A stretch of DNA of 39,531 nucleotides from positions 1-39,531 of the forward strand of contig JBBDWV010000017.1 in assembly GCA_040902655.1 (NCBI GenBank). Reading direction: 5' to 3'. The position numbers and the translations under genes were made by a program. The first letter of the stretch is position 1, and each line of letters starts with the position of its first letter. The DNA comes from Mycobacteriales bacterium (GTDB lineage Bacteria; Actinomycetota; Actinomycetes; Mycobacteriales; SCTD01). Shown here in pieces: positions 1 to 12,451 of this stretch. Below the pieces are notes generated by a model. The model was not told the DNA's origin, searched no databases, and saw nothing but the letters and a program-made list of their open reading frames with translations.

Positions 1-47
1 GAAAGGGGAAACAGGCCGCCACGGCGGTACTGCGCCCCGGACTACCA

Positions 48-1445
48 ATGGCCGCCTCCTGGGACCGACGTCCGCCCGCGCAACTCGACAGGACCCGGGA
101 CGCCGCGGTGCGCACCCAGGTGGTGAACGCCGTGGCGCCGTTCTCGCCGTTCTGGCGCGGCCGGCTGCAGGCGCTCGGCCGCCGGGCGTCCTCCGTCGCC
201 TCCGTGTCCGGCCTGACCGGGCTACCGGCCGCCGGCGAGCGAGACCTGTGTCCGGACGGCGACCCGCGGGCGGCGGCCGCCCTGGTGCTGCAGGCGGGGG
301 AGAACGGCTACGCGCTGCACGCCGAGGGCCCCCAGCTGCGCAGGGCGCTGGTCCGGCGGTTGACCGCGCCCGGGTCCTACAGCGCGGTCGTGGAGAACGA
401 CACCCGGCCGACGTCCTACGTCTGGGCCGGCCTCGCGCTGAGCTTCCCGCTGGCGAGCACCCGCAGCGACCTGGACGTCGTCGCGCGCGCCGGCGCCCGG
501 CTGTGGCAGGTGCTCGGCCTGTCCCGCGCGGACATCGTGGTGAGCGCCCTGCCGACGCTGCCCACGGCTCAGACACAGGCGCTGCAGCTGGGCGCCCTCG
601 GTGCGGGCTCGCCGCTGCTCGCTCCCGGCCCGCAGGTGGAGGCGGTGGCGGCGGCGCTGAGCCTGGTGCCGGCCAGCGTCCTGGTGGTCCCGGCGACCGG
701 CGGCGCCGACCTGCTTGCGGCCCTGGTCGCGGCCGGCGTCGAGTGGGCGGGCCTCACGACCCTGCTCGTGGCCGGCGCCCCGAACGAGCAGGAGCGTGCC
801 GCGTTGCGCCAGGCGCTCGACCGGGCCGGGCTGCAGCAGGTCGTCGTACTGGCCGTGCACGTGCCGGACGGGCACCGTGTGATGTGGGGCGAGTGCCGCG
901 AGTCGGCCGGTTCCGCCGGGCTGCACACCTACCCCGACCTCGAGGTGGTCGAGCTGGTGGACCCGGAGAGCGGCGAGCACGCCAGTCGCCCGGGCGAGGT
1001 CGTGGTCACCCAGCTGGGCATGCGCGGGAGCGCGCTGCTGCGCTGGCGGACCGGTGATGTGGCCGACTCCGTGGACGAGGGCGCCTGCCCGAGCTGCGGC
1101 CGGACCGTCCCGCGGGTGGTCGGGGTGCGCCGCGGCGTGCTCGTGCCCGAGCTGGCCCTGCGCACCGGAAGGGCTCCGGTGGACCTGCGCGCCGTCGCGT
1201 CCGCGGTCGGCGGGCGTACCGACGTGGCCGACTGGCGGGTGGTGCGCGGCCGCAGCGGCCGCGACGACAGCGACGAGCTGCTCGTGCACGTCGCGCCCAC
1301 GTCCGGCGCGGACCCGGCCGTGGTCGCCGAGGGGGTGGCGCACGACGTGCGGGTGGCCTGCGGGCTGCTGCCGACCCAGGTCGTGGTCACCGAGCCGGCA
1401 GAGCTGCCGACCGGCGCCGGCCCCACCCGCCGCATCCTGGCCTGA
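48..1445 (+). CDS. Adenylate-forming enzyme homologue (phenylacetate-CoA ligase-like), probably degenerate
   Basis: A 465-residue protein of the ANL/PaaK superfamily, judged from its C-terminal half. RWRTGD (about residues 340-345) matches the Arg-Tyr-Arg-Thr-Gly-Asp core motif of phenylacetate-CoA ligases and is followed by a [10 protein letters not shown] segment like the PaaK Cys-rich hinge. The usual Ser/Thr/Gly-rich P-loop is not recognisable near residue 90; the corresponding stretch is LVLQAGENG. The C-terminal lysine motif (normally GKxxR) reads GAGPTRR, so the catalytic lysine seems absent. It may therefore be a non-catalytic homologue. It lies 34 nt upstream of the cysteine desulfurase gene, which has its own promoter. 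ATG 48 has no good ribosome binding site and is taken as the first in-frame start. The upstream 47 bases hold nothing else I can identify. Confidence 0.72.
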   Translation: MAASWDRRPPAQLDRTRDAAVRTQVVNAVAPFSPFWRGRLQALGRRASSVASVSGLTGLPAAGERDLCPDGDPRAAAALVLQAGENGYALHAEGPQLRRALVRRLTAPGSYSAVVENDTRPTSYVWAGLALSFPLASTRSDLDVVARAGARLWQVLGLSRADIVVSALPTLPTAQTQALQLGALGAGSPLLAPGPQVEAVAAALSLVPASVLVVPATGGADLLAALVAAGVEWAGLTTLLVAGAPNEQERAALRQALDRAGLQQVVVLAVHVPDGHRVMWGECRESAGSAGLHTYPDLEVVELVDPESGEHASRPGEVVVTQLGMRGSALLRWRTGDVADSVDEGACPSCGRTVPRVVGVRRGVLVPELALRTGRAPVDLRAVASAVGGRTDVADWRVVRGRSGRDDSDELLVHVAPTSGADPAVVAEGVAHDVRVACGLLPTQVVVTEPAELPTGAGPTRRILA

Positions 1446-1467
1446 GCGCAGGCACCGCCGACGCGGC

Positions 1468-1479
1468 TACGCTGAGGTC
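1468..1479 (+). promoter_or_regulatory. -10 box TACGCT of a leaderless promoter for the cysteine desulfurase gene
   Basis: TACGCT (1468-1473) fits the actinobacterial TANNNT -10 consensus. It ends exactly 6 nt before the GTG start at 1480, and there is no purine-rich ribosome binding site. This suggests that transcription starts at or next to the start codon. Confidence 0.6.
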
Positions 1480-2658
1480 GTGGCCTACCTCGACCATGCG
1501 GCCTCGACGCCCATGCTGCCCGAGGCCGTCGACGCCGTGACGGCGGCGCTGCATCGCTCGCTCACCGCCGCCGGCAACGCCTCCTCGCTGCACTCCGCCG
1601 GCCGCCGTGCGCGGCGGGTGGTGGAGGAGTCCCGCGAGCAGCTGGCCGATGCGCTGGGCGCCCGACCGTCCGAGGTGGTCTTCACCGGCAGCGGCACCGA
1701 GAGCGACAACCTCGCGGTCAAGGGGATCTGGTGGGCCCGGCAGGCCGCCGAGCCGCGCCGCACCCGCATCCTGGCCAGCGCCGTGGAGCACCACGCGGTG
1801 CTCGACGCCGTGGAGTGGCTGGTCGCCCATGAGGGGGCGACGGTCGACTGGCTCGCGGTCGACGCCGAGGGCCGGGTCCACCCGGACGTGCTGCGCGAGG
1901 CGATCGAACGCGATCCCGGCGACGTCGCGCTCGTCACGGTCATGTGGGCCAACAACGAGGTCGGCACCGTGCAGCCGGTCCGCCGGCTGGCCGACCTCGC
2001 CCACGAGCACGGCATTCCGCTGCACAGCGACGCGGTCCAGGCCGTCGGCCAGCTGCCCGTCGACGTGGCGGCCGGCGGCGTCGACGCGCTCACGCTGACC
2101 GGCCACAAGCTCGGCGGCCCGCTCGGCGTCGGTGCGCTGGTGCTCGGCCGCGACGTCGGCTGCGTCCCGCTGCTGCACGGCGGCGGCCAGGAGCGCGACG
2201 TGCGCTCCGGCACCCTCGACACGCCCTCCGTAGCCGGACTCGCGGTCGCCGCCTCGCTGGCCGTCGAGCGCCAGCCCGAGCTGCACGCGCGACTGAGCGG
2301 TCTGCGCGACGATCTCGTCCGCCGGGTCCGCGAGGCGGTCCCCGAGGCGGTCCTGAACGGCCCCGACGGACCGGACCGGCTGCCCGGCAACGCCCACTTC
2401 TCCTTCCCGGGCTGCGAGGGCGACTCGCTCCTGCTGCTGCTCGACGCGCGCGGCGTCGAGGTGTCCACCGGATCGGCCTGCTCGGCCGGTGTCGCCCGCC
2501 CGAGCCACGTGCTGCTCGCGATGGGCGCCAAGGAGGACGACGCCCGCAGCTCCCTGCGATTCTCGCTGGGACACACCTCGACGGCCGCCGACGTCGACGC
2601 GCTGGTCGACGCGCTCCCGGCTGTGGTGGAGCGGGCGCTGCGGGCGGCACTGCGATGA
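1480..2658 (+). CDS. Cysteine desulfurase (IscS/NifS family)
   Basis: PLP-dependent class V aminotransferase-fold enzyme that takes sulfur from L-cysteine and hands it on as persulfide. It has 392 residues, normal for the family. The N-terminus [14 protein letters not shown] (72-77) and the PLP lysine in TGHK (K210) are present. The catalytic cysteine is C334 in GSACSAG. The stop overlaps the start of mnmA (ATGA), so the likely job is to supply sulfur to MnmA for 2-thiouridine in tRNA; it may also serve other sulfur acceptors. The GTG start is chosen because the conserved YLDHAAST must be at the N-terminus and a -10 box sits 6 nt upstream. The open frame extends further 5' but only as a shadow of the previous gene. 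Confidence 0.93.
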   Translation: MAYLDHAASTPMLPEAVDAVTAALHRSLTAAGNASSLHSAGRRARRVVEESREQLADALGARPSEVVFTGSGTESDNLAVKGIWWARQAAEPRRTRILASAVEHHAVLDAVEWLVAHEGATVDWLAVDAEGRVHPDVLREAIERDPGDVALVTVMWANNEVGTVQPVRRLADLAHEHGIPLHSDAVQAVGQLPVDVAAGGVDALTLTGHKLGGPLGVGALVLGRDVGCVPLLHGGGQERDVRSGTLDTPSVAGLAVAASLAVERQPELHARLSGLRDDLVRRVREAVPEAVLNGPDGPDRLPGNAHFSFPGCEGDSLLLLLDARGVEVSTGSACSAGVARPSHVLLAMGAKEDDARSSLRFSLGHTSTAADVDALVDALPAVVERALRAALR

Positions 2659-3704
2659 GGCTGCTCGCCGCGCTGTCCGGTGGCGTGGACTCCGCGGTCG
2701 CCGCGGCGCTCGCCGTGGAGGCGGGCCACGACGTCACCGGGGTGCACCTCGCGCTGGCCACGTCGCCCGCGACACTGCGTAGCGGCTCGCGCGGCTGCTG
2801 CTCCAAGGAGGACGCGCGGGACGCGTCGCGGGTGGCCGACGTGCTCGGGATCCCCTTCTACGTCTGGGACTTCGCCGACCGCTTCCGCGAGGAGGTGGTC
2901 GACGACTTCGTCGCCGAGTACGCCGCCGGTCGGACACCGAACCCCTGCCTGCGCTGCAACGAGAAGATCAAGTTCGCGGCGGTGCTGGATCGCGCGCTGG
3001 CGCTCGGGTTCGATGCCGTCGTGACCGGGCACCACGCCCGGCTGTCGGACGGGGTGCTCCGCCGCTCGGTCGACGACGCCAAGGACCAGTCCTACGTCCT
3101 TGCGGTGCTCACCCCGGAGCAGCTCGCCGGCACGGTGCTGCCACTCGGCGGGCTCACGAAGGCGCAGGTCCGGGACGAGGCGGCGCGGCGGGGGCTCGCG
3201 GTGGCGGACAAGCCGGACAGCTCCGACGTCTGCTTCATCGCCGACGGCGACACCGCCGGCTTCCTGCGCGACCGGCTGGGCGCGCAGCCGGGCCCGGTCG
3301 TCGACGCGCTGACCGGTGCGGTGGTCGGCCGGCACGACGGTGCCTACGCCTACACCGTCGGCCAGCGCCGCGGCCTGGCGCTGGACGTGCCGGCGGCCGA
3401 CGGCCGGCCGCGCTACGTGCTGTCCGTCGAGCCGGTCAGCCGCACCGTCACGGTCGGTCCGGGCCAGGCGCTGGACGTCTCCGCCGTACGTGCGGACCGG
3501 CCGCTGTGGCTGGAGCCCCGGCCGCTGCCGCTGTCCTGCGCGGTCCAGCTTCGGGCGCACGGCGCCGTGCACGACTGCGTCGTGCGGGGGGACGGGCCGG
3601 GGTGGCGGCTGGAGCTGGCGAGCCCGGTCCGCGGCGTGGCGGCAGGTCAGGCGGCGGTGCTGTACGAGGGGGACCGGGTGCTGGCCAGCGCCACCCTGGC
3701 CTGA
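2655..3704 (+). CDS. mnmA: tRNA-specific 2-thiouridylase MnmA
   Basis: ATP-dependent enzyme that thiolates U34 of tRNA-Lys, -Glu and -Gln, using sulfur relayed from a cysteine desulfurase. It has 349 residues. The PP-loop motif SGGVDS is at residues 8-13. The catalytic cysteine pair is conserved: C98 in NPCLRCN and C193 in [14 protein letters not shown] segment and a C-terminal beta-barrel region follow. The ATG overlaps the cysteine desulfurase stop codon (ATGA), indicating translational coupling. The 3' end overlaps the convergent phosphatase gene tail-to-tail by 58 bp. Confidence 0.96.
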   Translation: MRLLAALSGGVDSAVAAALAVEAGHDVTGVHLALATSPATLRSGSRGCCSKEDARDASRVADVLGIPFYVWDFADRFREEVVDDFVAEYAAGRTPNPCLRCNEKIKFAAVLDRALALGFDAVVTGHHARLSDGVLRRSVDDAKDQSYVLAVLTPEQLAGTVLPLGGLTKAQVRDEAARRGLAVADKPDSSDVCFIADGDTAGFLRDRLGAQPGPVVDALTGAVVGRHDGAYAYTVGQRRGLALDVPAADGRPRYVLSVEPVSRTVTVGPGQALDVSAVRADRPLWLEPRPLPLSCAVQLRAHGAVHDCVVRGDGPGWRLELASPVRGVAAGQAAVLYEGDRVLASATLA

Positions 3705-4519
3705 ACCGCCCTGGCCTGGACGACCGCCTGCAGCGCCGCGACGGCGAGGACCAGCAACACCCCGGCCACTGCGTCGAGGTACCAGTGGTTCCCGGTGACC
3801 AGCACGACGACCAGCGTCAGCACCGGGTGGGCGACCGCGACCGCGCGCCAGGCCCGCGGCCGGCCCGCGTCCCGCGCCAGCACCCAGAGCACCAGCGCGC
3901 ACCAGGTGGCCCAGGCCAGGTGCAGGCTCGGCATCGCGGCGAACGGGTCGCTGATCCGCTCGAGCACCCCGTGGTCGTAGGACCAGATGCCGCCGACGCT
4001 GGCCAGCGTGTCGACCGTCTGCTGTCCGGGCGGCATCAGCCGCGGCGGCGCCACCGGATAGAGCGCGAAGACGCCGACGGCGACGAAGGTGCTCAGCCCG
4101 AGCGTGCTGCCCAGGCGGGTCAGCAGACCGGGCCGGCGCAGCGCCAGGAGCAGCAGCACACCGGCCGTACCGAGGAAGTGCGCGCTGCCGTAGTAGGCGC
4201 CGCTGGCGCGCACCAGCCACTCGGAGCCCAGGACCAGCTGCTGCAGCTCGCGCTCGTGCGGCAGGTGCAGCGCCTGCTGCAGCGCCAGCACCGCATCCGC
4301 ATGCCGCTGCGCTGCCTCCCACGCCGCGGTCGAGGCCAGTCCGTGCTGGTTGCGGGCGTAGGCGTACAGCGCGTAGATGACGGCGACGGCGGCCAGCCGC
4401 AGGACGGCCGCGGCCGGCCGCGGGAGAAGTGCGGGGTCGACGGCCGGCAGCCGTCGACCCCGCAGCTCGGCAGTGGTCACGCCACCACCTTCCCACCACC
4501 GTCGTTCCGGCAGCGGCAC
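3647..4519 (-). CDS. PAP2_3-type membrane phosphatase / inositol phosphoceramide synthase-like protein
   Basis: Integral membrane protein of 290 residues with about six hydrophobic segments. It carries the lipid phosphatase motifs of the PAP2_3 (Aur1/Ipt1-like) group: YPVAPPRL (154-161), AMPSLHLAW (195-203, with the catalytic-type Ser-Leu-His) and GNHWYLD (243-249). In Actinomycetes such proteins act on phospho-lipid or phospho-sugar-alcohol substrates at the membrane; the substrate here is unknown. Two starts are possible: GTG 4519, preceded by GAGGG, or GTG 4480, preceded by GAAGGTGG. The short extra N-terminus is polar and does not decide between them. The last 58 bp are shared with the end of mnmA on the other strand. 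Confidence 0.85.
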   Translation of the reverse strand: MPLPERRWWEGGGVTTAELRGRRLPAVDPALLPRPAAAVLRLAAVAVIYALYAYARNQHGLASTAAWEAAQRHADAVLALQQALHLPHERELQQLVLGSEWLVRASGAYYGSAHFLGTAGVLLLLALRRPGLLTRLGSTLGLSTFVAVGVFALYPVAPPRLMPPGQQTVDTLASVGGIWSYDHGVLERISDPFAAMPSLHLAWATWCALVLWVLARDAGRPRAWRAVAVAHPVLTLVVVLVTGNHWYLDAVAGVLLVLAVAALQAVVQARAVQARVALASTRSPSYSTAA

Positions 4520-4535
4520 CAGGCCCTCGTCCCGT

Positions 4536-4547
4536 TAGGCTTCGGGC
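4536..4547 (+). promoter_or_regulatory. -10 box TAGGCT of a leaderless promoter
   Basis: TAGGCT (4536-4541) ends 6 nt before ATG 4548, and no ribosome binding site intervenes. It would drive the small gene, the MetE-like gene and ligA as one overlapping unit. Confidence 0.6.
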
Positions 4548-4795
4548 ATGACCGGCGACGACGTGCAGCTCACCGACCTCGAGGTCATCCAGCGCTTCAG
4601 CCTGGCGGTGCGCGGCGCGACCGCCTCGCGGGCGGCGGTCGTCGCGGCGCTGCAGGCCGACCTCGACTGGCTCACCGGAGCTCGCCGCGCCGCGCCGACC
4701 GAGCCCGCCGTGAAGAGCCCGAAGCGCACGCCCACCGCCGCCAGCCGGACCGGGAGCGCCCGGGCCAAGGCTGCGCCGAGTCGGCGTCCGACGGG

Positions 4796-4799
<4 letters not shown>
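4548..4799 (+). CDS. Small protein of unknown function
   Basis: An 83-residue protein I do not recognise. The first 45 residues are a plausible helical region (LTDLEVIQRFSLAVRG onward, then AAVVAALQADLDWL), and the C-terminal 35 are Lys/Arg/Ala/Pro-rich and probably disordered. It starts with ATG, 6 nt after a -10 box. Its TGA stop overlaps the TTG start of the following MetE-like gene (TTGA), so the two are probably translated in a coupled way. The basic tail might bind nucleic acid, but nothing specific supports that. Confidence 0.65.
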
Positions 4800-8210
<3,411 letters not shown>

Positions 8211-8241
8211 CTACTCTCCTTTGTCGGCCGGTCGGCCGCCG

Positions 8242-8267
8242 CTGCACAGGGACGGCGTCCTGTGCAG
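8242..8267 (-). terminator. Hairpin between the ACT-domain gene and the hypothetical gene
   Basis: CTGCACAGG and CCTGTGCAG form a perfect 9-bp stem around an 8-nt loop. There is no T-run. It could terminate the ACT-domain transcript or form part of the 5' untranslated region of the downstream reverse-strand gene. Confidence 0.45.
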
Positions 8268-8295
8268 GTATCGGCAGGGCCGCCGCCCCGCCGCA

Positions 8296-8309
8296 CACCC
8301 GATCGGGTG
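8296..8309. promoter_or_regulatory. Perfect 14-bp palindrome CACCCGATCGGGTG
   Basis: A gapless palindrome about 90 bp upstream of the reverse-strand gene starting at 8210 and just after the ACT-domain stop. It is followed directly by a second small palindrome, GTGATCAC, at 8307-8314. It may be a protein-binding site; no regulator is identified. Confidence 0.35.
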
Positions 8310-8322
8310 ATCACGCGGAACG

Positions 8323-8973
8323 TCAATCGAGGGTGGATTCCACCGTCGCGACGATGCCCGCGAGATGGCCCAGCCGCAGCACCTCGGAGGCCCGGAAGCG
8401 CGGCCCCCCCGGCCGGCCGACCAGCACGACCCGGTCGGAGCTGCCGACCGCGGCGGCGATCAGCTCGGTGCCCAACACCTGCCATCCCTCGGGCACCCAC
8501 GGGTCGTCCGGCTGCAGCCGGCGCGCGCCCACCATGGGCAGCCAGGACAGCGCCAGACCGGCCACGTCGGGCGCACCCGGGCTGGCCTGCAACAGCCGGG
8601 GACCGCTCTCCAGCAGCAACGCCCAGCCGGCCCGGAAGACCCCCGGCAGGTGTTCCACCAGCAGCTGCGGAGCGCGATGCGGGTCTGCGGCCACCGCGTC
8701 GACCAGCTCGAGATCGCGGTGCAGGTCGGGGCCGCCGTGATAGGGGCGCAGCGACTCGACGACCACCCCGGGTACCGACTGCGCGCTGGTGATGAGGGCG
8801 TCCGCGAGCCCGCCGGGCGGCAGCGCGACGATCAGGTCGTCGACGGCGCCGTCCGGCCCGCGCTCGACGACGTCGAGGGACAGGATGTCGGCGCCGGACC
8901 CGCCCAGCGCCGTCGCGACAGCGCCGAGCATGCCCGGGCGGTCGGGCAGCACCAGCCGCAGCAGGTAGGACAT
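8323..8973 (-). CDS. ACT-domain amino-acid-binding protein
   Basis: A 216-residue protein. The N-terminus is an ACT domain ([20 protein letters not shown], then [15 protein letters not shown]), the fold that binds amino acids as effectors. The C-terminal 110 residues look like a GAF-type regulatory domain ending in [17 protein letters not shown]. Similar proteins sit divergently to gatCAB in other Actinomycetes, so an amino-acid-sensing role is plausible, but no output domain (kinase, HTH) is present. The ATG at 8973 is chosen because GAGGAGG lies about 9 nt upstream and MSYLLRL begins the ACT strand. The open frame continues upstream only antisense to gatC. Confidence 0.8.
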   Translation of the reverse strand: MSYLLRLVLPDRPGMLGAVATALGGSGADILSLDVVERGPDGAVDDLIVALPPGGLADALITSAQSVPGVVVESLRPYHGGPDLHRDLELVDAVAADPHRAPQLLVEHLPGVFRAGWALLLESGPRLLQASPGAPDVAGLALSWLPMVGARRLQPDDPWVPEGWQVLGTELIAAAVGSSDRVVLVGRPGGPRFRASEVLRLGHLAGIVATVESTLD

Positions 8974-9021
8974 CCGGTCGGGCCTCCTCGGGGGAATCCT
9001 CGGGGATCCGCGCCACGACCC

Positions 9022-9027
9022 TAGACT
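9022..9027 (+). promoter_or_regulatory. -10 box TAGACT upstream of gatC
   Basis: TAGACT matches TANNNT and lies 34 nt before the gatC ATG. Here a ribosome binding site (GAGGAG, 9052-9057) is present, so this promoter is of the leadered type. No clear -35 is seen. Confidence 0.5.
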
Positions 9028-9061
9028 CACCGACGTCCCCACCGCCGTGCCGAGGAGCCGC

Positions 9062-9391
9062 ATGCCCGAGATCACCCGCGAGGAGGTCGCACACCTCGCG
9101 CGGCTGTCGCGGCTGGCCCTGGACGACCACGAGCTGGACGGTCTGGCCGCCCAGCTCGACGTCATTCTCGGCGCCGTCGCCCAGATCTCGCAGGTCTCGG
9201 ACGCGGCCGACGTGCCGCCGACGACCCACGCGGTGCCGGTCGAGAACGTCACCCGGCCGGACGTCGTCATGCCGTCGTTGCACCGCGACGACGTGCTGGC
9301 CGGTGCTCCGGCTGCCGAGGACGGCCGCTTCCGGGTGCCGCGGATCCTGGACGCCGAGGAAGTCCGCGGACAGGAACAGCGTCATGAGTGA
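9062..9391 (+). CDS. gatC: Asp/Glu-tRNA amidotransferase subunit C
   Basis: The small GatC subunit, which wraps around GatA and stabilises the GatCAB complex that amidates Glu-tRNA-Gln and/or Asp-tRNA-Asn. It has 109 residues, with the typical start [20 protein letters not shown], a middle [11 protein letters not shown] and a C-terminal FRVPRIL. ATG 9062 follows GAGGAG at a good distance; an earlier in-frame start five codons upstream would overlap that site. The end overlaps the gatA start by 8 bp. Confidence 0.94.
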   Translation: MPEITREEVAHLARLSRLALDDHELDGLAAQLDVILGAVAQISQVSDAADVPPTTHAVPVENVTRPDVVMPSLHRDDVLAGAPAAEDGRFRVPRILDAEEVRGQEQRHE

Positions 9392-10871
9392 CCTCACCCG
9401 GCTGACGGCCGTCGAGACGGCCGCCGCCATCGCGGCCAGGGACGTGAGCGCCGTCGAGGTCGCGCAGGCGCACCTGGACCGGATCGGCGCCGTCGACGGT
9501 GACGTGCACGCCTTCCTGCACGTCGACGCCGAGGGCGCGCTGGCGCAGGCCGCCCGCGTCGACGCGGGTGAGGTGACCGGTCCGCTGGCGGGTGTGCCGC
9601 TGGGGCTCAAGGACGTGATCGTCACCAAGGGTGTGCCGACCACCGTCGGCTCACGGATGCTCGAGGGCTGGCGCCCGCCCTACGACGCCACCGTCACCGA
9701 GCGGCTGCGCGCCGCCGGCGTCGTCGTGCTCGGCAAGACGAACATGGACGAGTTCGCGATGGGCTCCTCCACCGAGCACAGCGCCTACGGCCCGACGTCC
9801 AATCCCTGGGACCTCGGCCGCATCCCGGGAGGCAGCGGGGGCGGCTCGGCCGCGGCCGTCGCGGCGTACGAAGTCCCCCTGGCGGTCGGCACCGACACCG
9901 GCGGGTCGATCCGCCAGCCGGCGGCGGTCACCGGGACTGTCGGCGTGAAGCCGACCTATGGCGGGGTCTCCCGCTACGGGCTGGTCGCCTTCTCCAGCTC
10001 GCTGGACCAGGCGGGGCCGTGCGCCCGCACGGTGCTGGACGCCGCGCTGCTGCACGAGGCGGTCGCCGGCCACGACCCGCGCGACTCGACCTCCATCGAC
10101 GCGCCGGTCCCGCCGGTCGTCGCGGCCGCACGTCACGCGGACGTGACCGGGCTGCGGGTCGGCGTGGTCAAGGAGCTGTCCGGCGAGGGCTACGAGAGCG
10201 GTGTGCAGGAACGCTTCGACCAGGCCGTCGCGCTGCTGCAGGAGCTCGGCGCCACGGTGACCGAGGTCAGCTGCCCGCACTTCGCGTACGCGCTGCCGGC
10301 CTACTACCTGATCGCGCCGTCGGAGGCGTCGAGCAACCTCGCCCGGTTCGACAGCGTGCGCTACGGCCTGCGGGTCGGCGACGACGGCGACCGCAGCCTC
10401 GAGGAGGTCATGTCGCTGACCCGGGCGCAGGGCTTCGGCGCCGAGGTCAAGCGCCGGATCATGCTGGGCACCTACGCGCTGTCCAGCGGCTACTACGACG
10501 CCTACTACGGCCAGGCGCAGAAGGTCCGCACCCTCGTCACGCGTGACTTCGCCGAGGCCTTCGGCTCGGTCGACGTGCTGGTGTCGCCGGCCTCGCCGAC
10601 CGTCGCGTTCCCGCTGGGGGCCAAGCTGGACGACCCGCTGGCGATGTACCGCCAGGACCTCGCGACGATCCCGAGCAACCTCTACGGCGGCCCGGCCATG
10701 TCGCTGCCGGTCGGCCTGTCCGACGGGCTGCCGGTCGGCCTGCAGGTGATGGCGCCGACGATGCGCGACGATCTGCTCTACCAGGTCGGCGGCGCCCTCG
10801 AGGCCGCGCTGCACGACCGCTGGGGCGGCCCGCTGCTCGCCTCCGCCCCCGAGTTGGAGGTGCAGGCGTGA
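9384..10871 (+). CDS. gatA: Asp/Glu-tRNA amidotransferase subunit A
   Basis: The glutaminase subunit, which frees ammonia from glutamine and passes it to GatB. It has 495 residues. The amidase-signature catalytic triad is intact: K76 in GLKDVIV, cis-Ser S151 in [12 protein letters not shown] and nucleophile S175 in [13 protein letters not shown] 9384 lies inside the end of gatC, and the TGA overlaps the GTG of gatB (GTGA), so the three genes form one translationally coupled operon. Confidence 0.96.
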   Translation: MSDLTRLTAVETAAAIAARDVSAVEVAQAHLDRIGAVDGDVHAFLHVDAEGALAQAARVDAGEVTGPLAGVPLGLKDVIVTKGVPTTVGSRMLEGWRPPYDATVTERLRAAGVVVLGKTNMDEFAMGSSTEHSAYGPTSNPWDLGRIPGGSGGGSAAAVAAYEVPLAVGTDTGGSIRQPAAVTGTVGVKPTYGGVSRYGLVAFSSSLDQAGPCARTVLDAALLHEAVAGHDPRDSTSIDAPVPPVVAAARHADVTGLRVGVVKELSGEGYESGVQERFDQAVALLQELGATVTEVSCPHFAYALPAYYLIAPSEASSNLARFDSVRYGLRVGDDGDRSLEEVMSLTRAQGFGAEVKRRIMLGTYALSSGYYDAYYGQAQKVRTLVTRDFAEAFGSVDVLVSPASPTVAFPLGAKLDDPLAMYRQDLATIPSNLYGGPAMSLPVGLSDGLPVGLQVMAPTMRDDLLYQVGGALEAALHDRWGGPLLASAPELEVQA

Positions 10872-12367
10872 GCGAGCGTGTCCCGTACGCCGAGGCGCTG
10901 GAGGAGTTCGAGCCGGTGATCGGCCTCGAGACGCACGTCGAGCTCGGCACCGTCAGCAAGATGTTCTGCGGCTGCGACACGACGTTCGGCGCCGAGCCGA
11001 ACACGCACACCTGCCCGGTCTGCCTCGGCCTGCCCGGGGCGCTCCCGGTCGTCAACGCGCAGGCCATCGAGTCGACGATCAGGATCGGCCTGGCGCTGCA
11101 CTGCGACATCGCGAGCTGGTGCCGCTTCGCCCGCAAGAACTACTTCTATCCCGACATGCCGAAGAACTTCCAGACCTCGCAGTACGACGAGCCGCTGTGC
11201 ACCGACGGCTATCTCGACGTGGACGTCGACGGCGAGGTCGTGCGGGTGCCGATCGAGCGGGTGCACCTCGAGGAGGACACCGGCAAGTCGCTGCACGTCG
11301 GCGGCGCCACCGGCCGCATCCACGGCGCGTCCCACTCCCTCGTCGACTACAACCGGGCCGGGATCCCGCTGGTCGAGATCGTCACCAGGCCGGTGGTCGG
11401 CACCGGCCGGCGTCCGGCGGAGGTGGCGAAGGCCTACGTCACCGAGCTGCGCGACGTGCTGCGCGGCCTCGGCGTCTCCGACGTGCGGATGGAGCAGGGC
11501 TCGCTGCGCTGTGACGTCAACGTCAGCCTCAACCTGCCGGGCGAGGACTGGGGCACCCGCTCGGAGACCAAGAACGTCAATTCGCTGCGCAGCGTCGAGC
11601 GCGCCGTCCGCTCCGAGGTCGAACGGCAGGCCGGCAGGCTCCGTGCCGGGGAGCGGATCGTCCAGGAGACCCGGCACTTCCACGAGGACACCGGGATGTC
11701 GACCTCCGGCCGCTCGAAGGAGGAGGCGACCGACTACCGCTACTTCCCCGAGCCCGACCTGGTGCCCGTCGCCCCCGACCCGGCCTGGGTCGCCGCGCTG
11801 AAGGCCGCACTCCCGGAGGCGCCGTCCGTACGACGTAAGAAGCTCACCGGGGAGCTCGGGCTGTCCGACCTGGACAGCCAGGCGATGGTCAACGCCGGCG
11901 TCCTGGACGTCGTGCTCGCCACCGTCGAGGCCGGCGCGCCGGCGGCCGAGGCCCGTAACTGGTGGCTCGGCCACCTCGCCCAGGCCGCGAACACCCGCGG
12001 GGCCGATGCCGCCGACCTGCCGATCACGCCGGTGGAGGTCGCCCGGGTGGTCGCGCTGGTTGCCGAGGGCGCGCTCAGCGCGGGGCTCGCGCGTCAGGTG
12101 GTCGACGGGGTGCTGGCCGGCGAGGGCTCGCCCGACCAGGTCGTGCAGGCCCGGGGCCTCGCGGTCGTGTCCGACGAGGGAGCCCTCGGCGAGGCGGTCG
12201 ACGCCGCCCTGGCGGCGCAGCCGGACACCGCGGAGAAGATCCGGAGCGGCAAGGTGCAGGCCGTCGGCGCGCTGGTCGGCGCCGTCATGAAGGCGACCCG
12301 TGGGCAGGCGGACGCCGCCGTGGTCCGGCGCCTGCTGCTCGAGCGCCTGGGCGTCAGCGAGCCGTAA
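10868..12367 (+). CDS. gatB: Asp/Glu-tRNA amidotransferase subunit B
   Basis: The kinase/transamidase subunit, which activates the Glu (or Asp) on the mischarged tRNA and amidates it. It has 499 residues. GLETHVEL opens the catalytic cradle, and FCGCDTTFG with [11 protein letters not shown] gives the zinc-type cysteines. [20 protein letters not shown] is the family hallmark. A helical domain and the C-terminal YqeY-like tail (residues 350-499) follow. The GTG start overlaps the gatA stop. No glutaminyl-tRNA synthetase is seen in this window, which fits the indirect Gln-tRNA pathway. Confidence 0.96.
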   Translation: MSERVPYAEALEEFEPVIGLETHVELGTVSKMFCGCDTTFGAEPNTHTCPVCLGLPGALPVVNAQAIESTIRIGLALHCDIASWCRFARKNYFYPDMPKNFQTSQYDEPLCTDGYLDVDVDGEVVRVPIERVHLEEDTGKSLHVGGATGRIHGASHSLVDYNRAGIPLVEIVTRPVVGTGRRPAEVAKAYVTELRDVLRGLGVSDVRMEQGSLRCDVNVSLNLPGEDWGTRSETKNVNSLRSVERAVRSEVERQAGRLRAGERIVQETRHFHEDTGMSTSGRSKEEATDYRYFPEPDLVPVAPDPAWVAALKAALPEAPSVRRKKLTGELGLSDLDSQAMVNAGVLDVVLATVEAGAPAAEARNWWLGHLAQAANTRGADAADLPITPVEVARVVALVAEGALSAGLARQVVDGVLAGEGSPDQVVQARGLAVVSDEGALGEAVDAALAAQPDTAEKIRSGKVQAVGALVGAVMKATRGQADAAVVRRLLLERLGVSEP

Positions 12368-12387
12368 CGGACGCCGGACCCATGGGG

Positions 12388-12403
12388 GCCGACCACTGTC
12401 GGC
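12388..12403 (+). terminator. Short hairpin after gatB
   Basis: GCCGAC and GTCGGC form a perfect 6-bp stem around CACT, 20 nt after the gatB stop. There is no T-run, so at best it is a weak terminator. Confidence 0.35.
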
Positions 12404-12439
12404 ACGACCGCCACTTGCTCGGTCAGACAGTCAGCGGGG

Positions 12440-12451
12440 CACAATGCGGCG
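12440..12451 (+). promoter_or_regulatory. -10-like CACAAT of a leaderless promoter for the restriction-modification gene
   Basis: CACAAT (12440-12445) ends 6 nt before GTG 12452. TTGCTC (12415-12420) is a possible -35 with a 19-nt spacer. No ribosome binding site precedes the start codon. Confidence 0.5.

Noticed and set aside
1485-4499. A reverse-strand open frame of about 1000 codons opposite the cysteine desulfurase and mnmA.
   Set aside because: It is Arg/Ala/Gly/Ser-rich with no domains and mirrors strong forward genes; only its 3'-side neighbour, the PAP2-type gene in another frame, is real.
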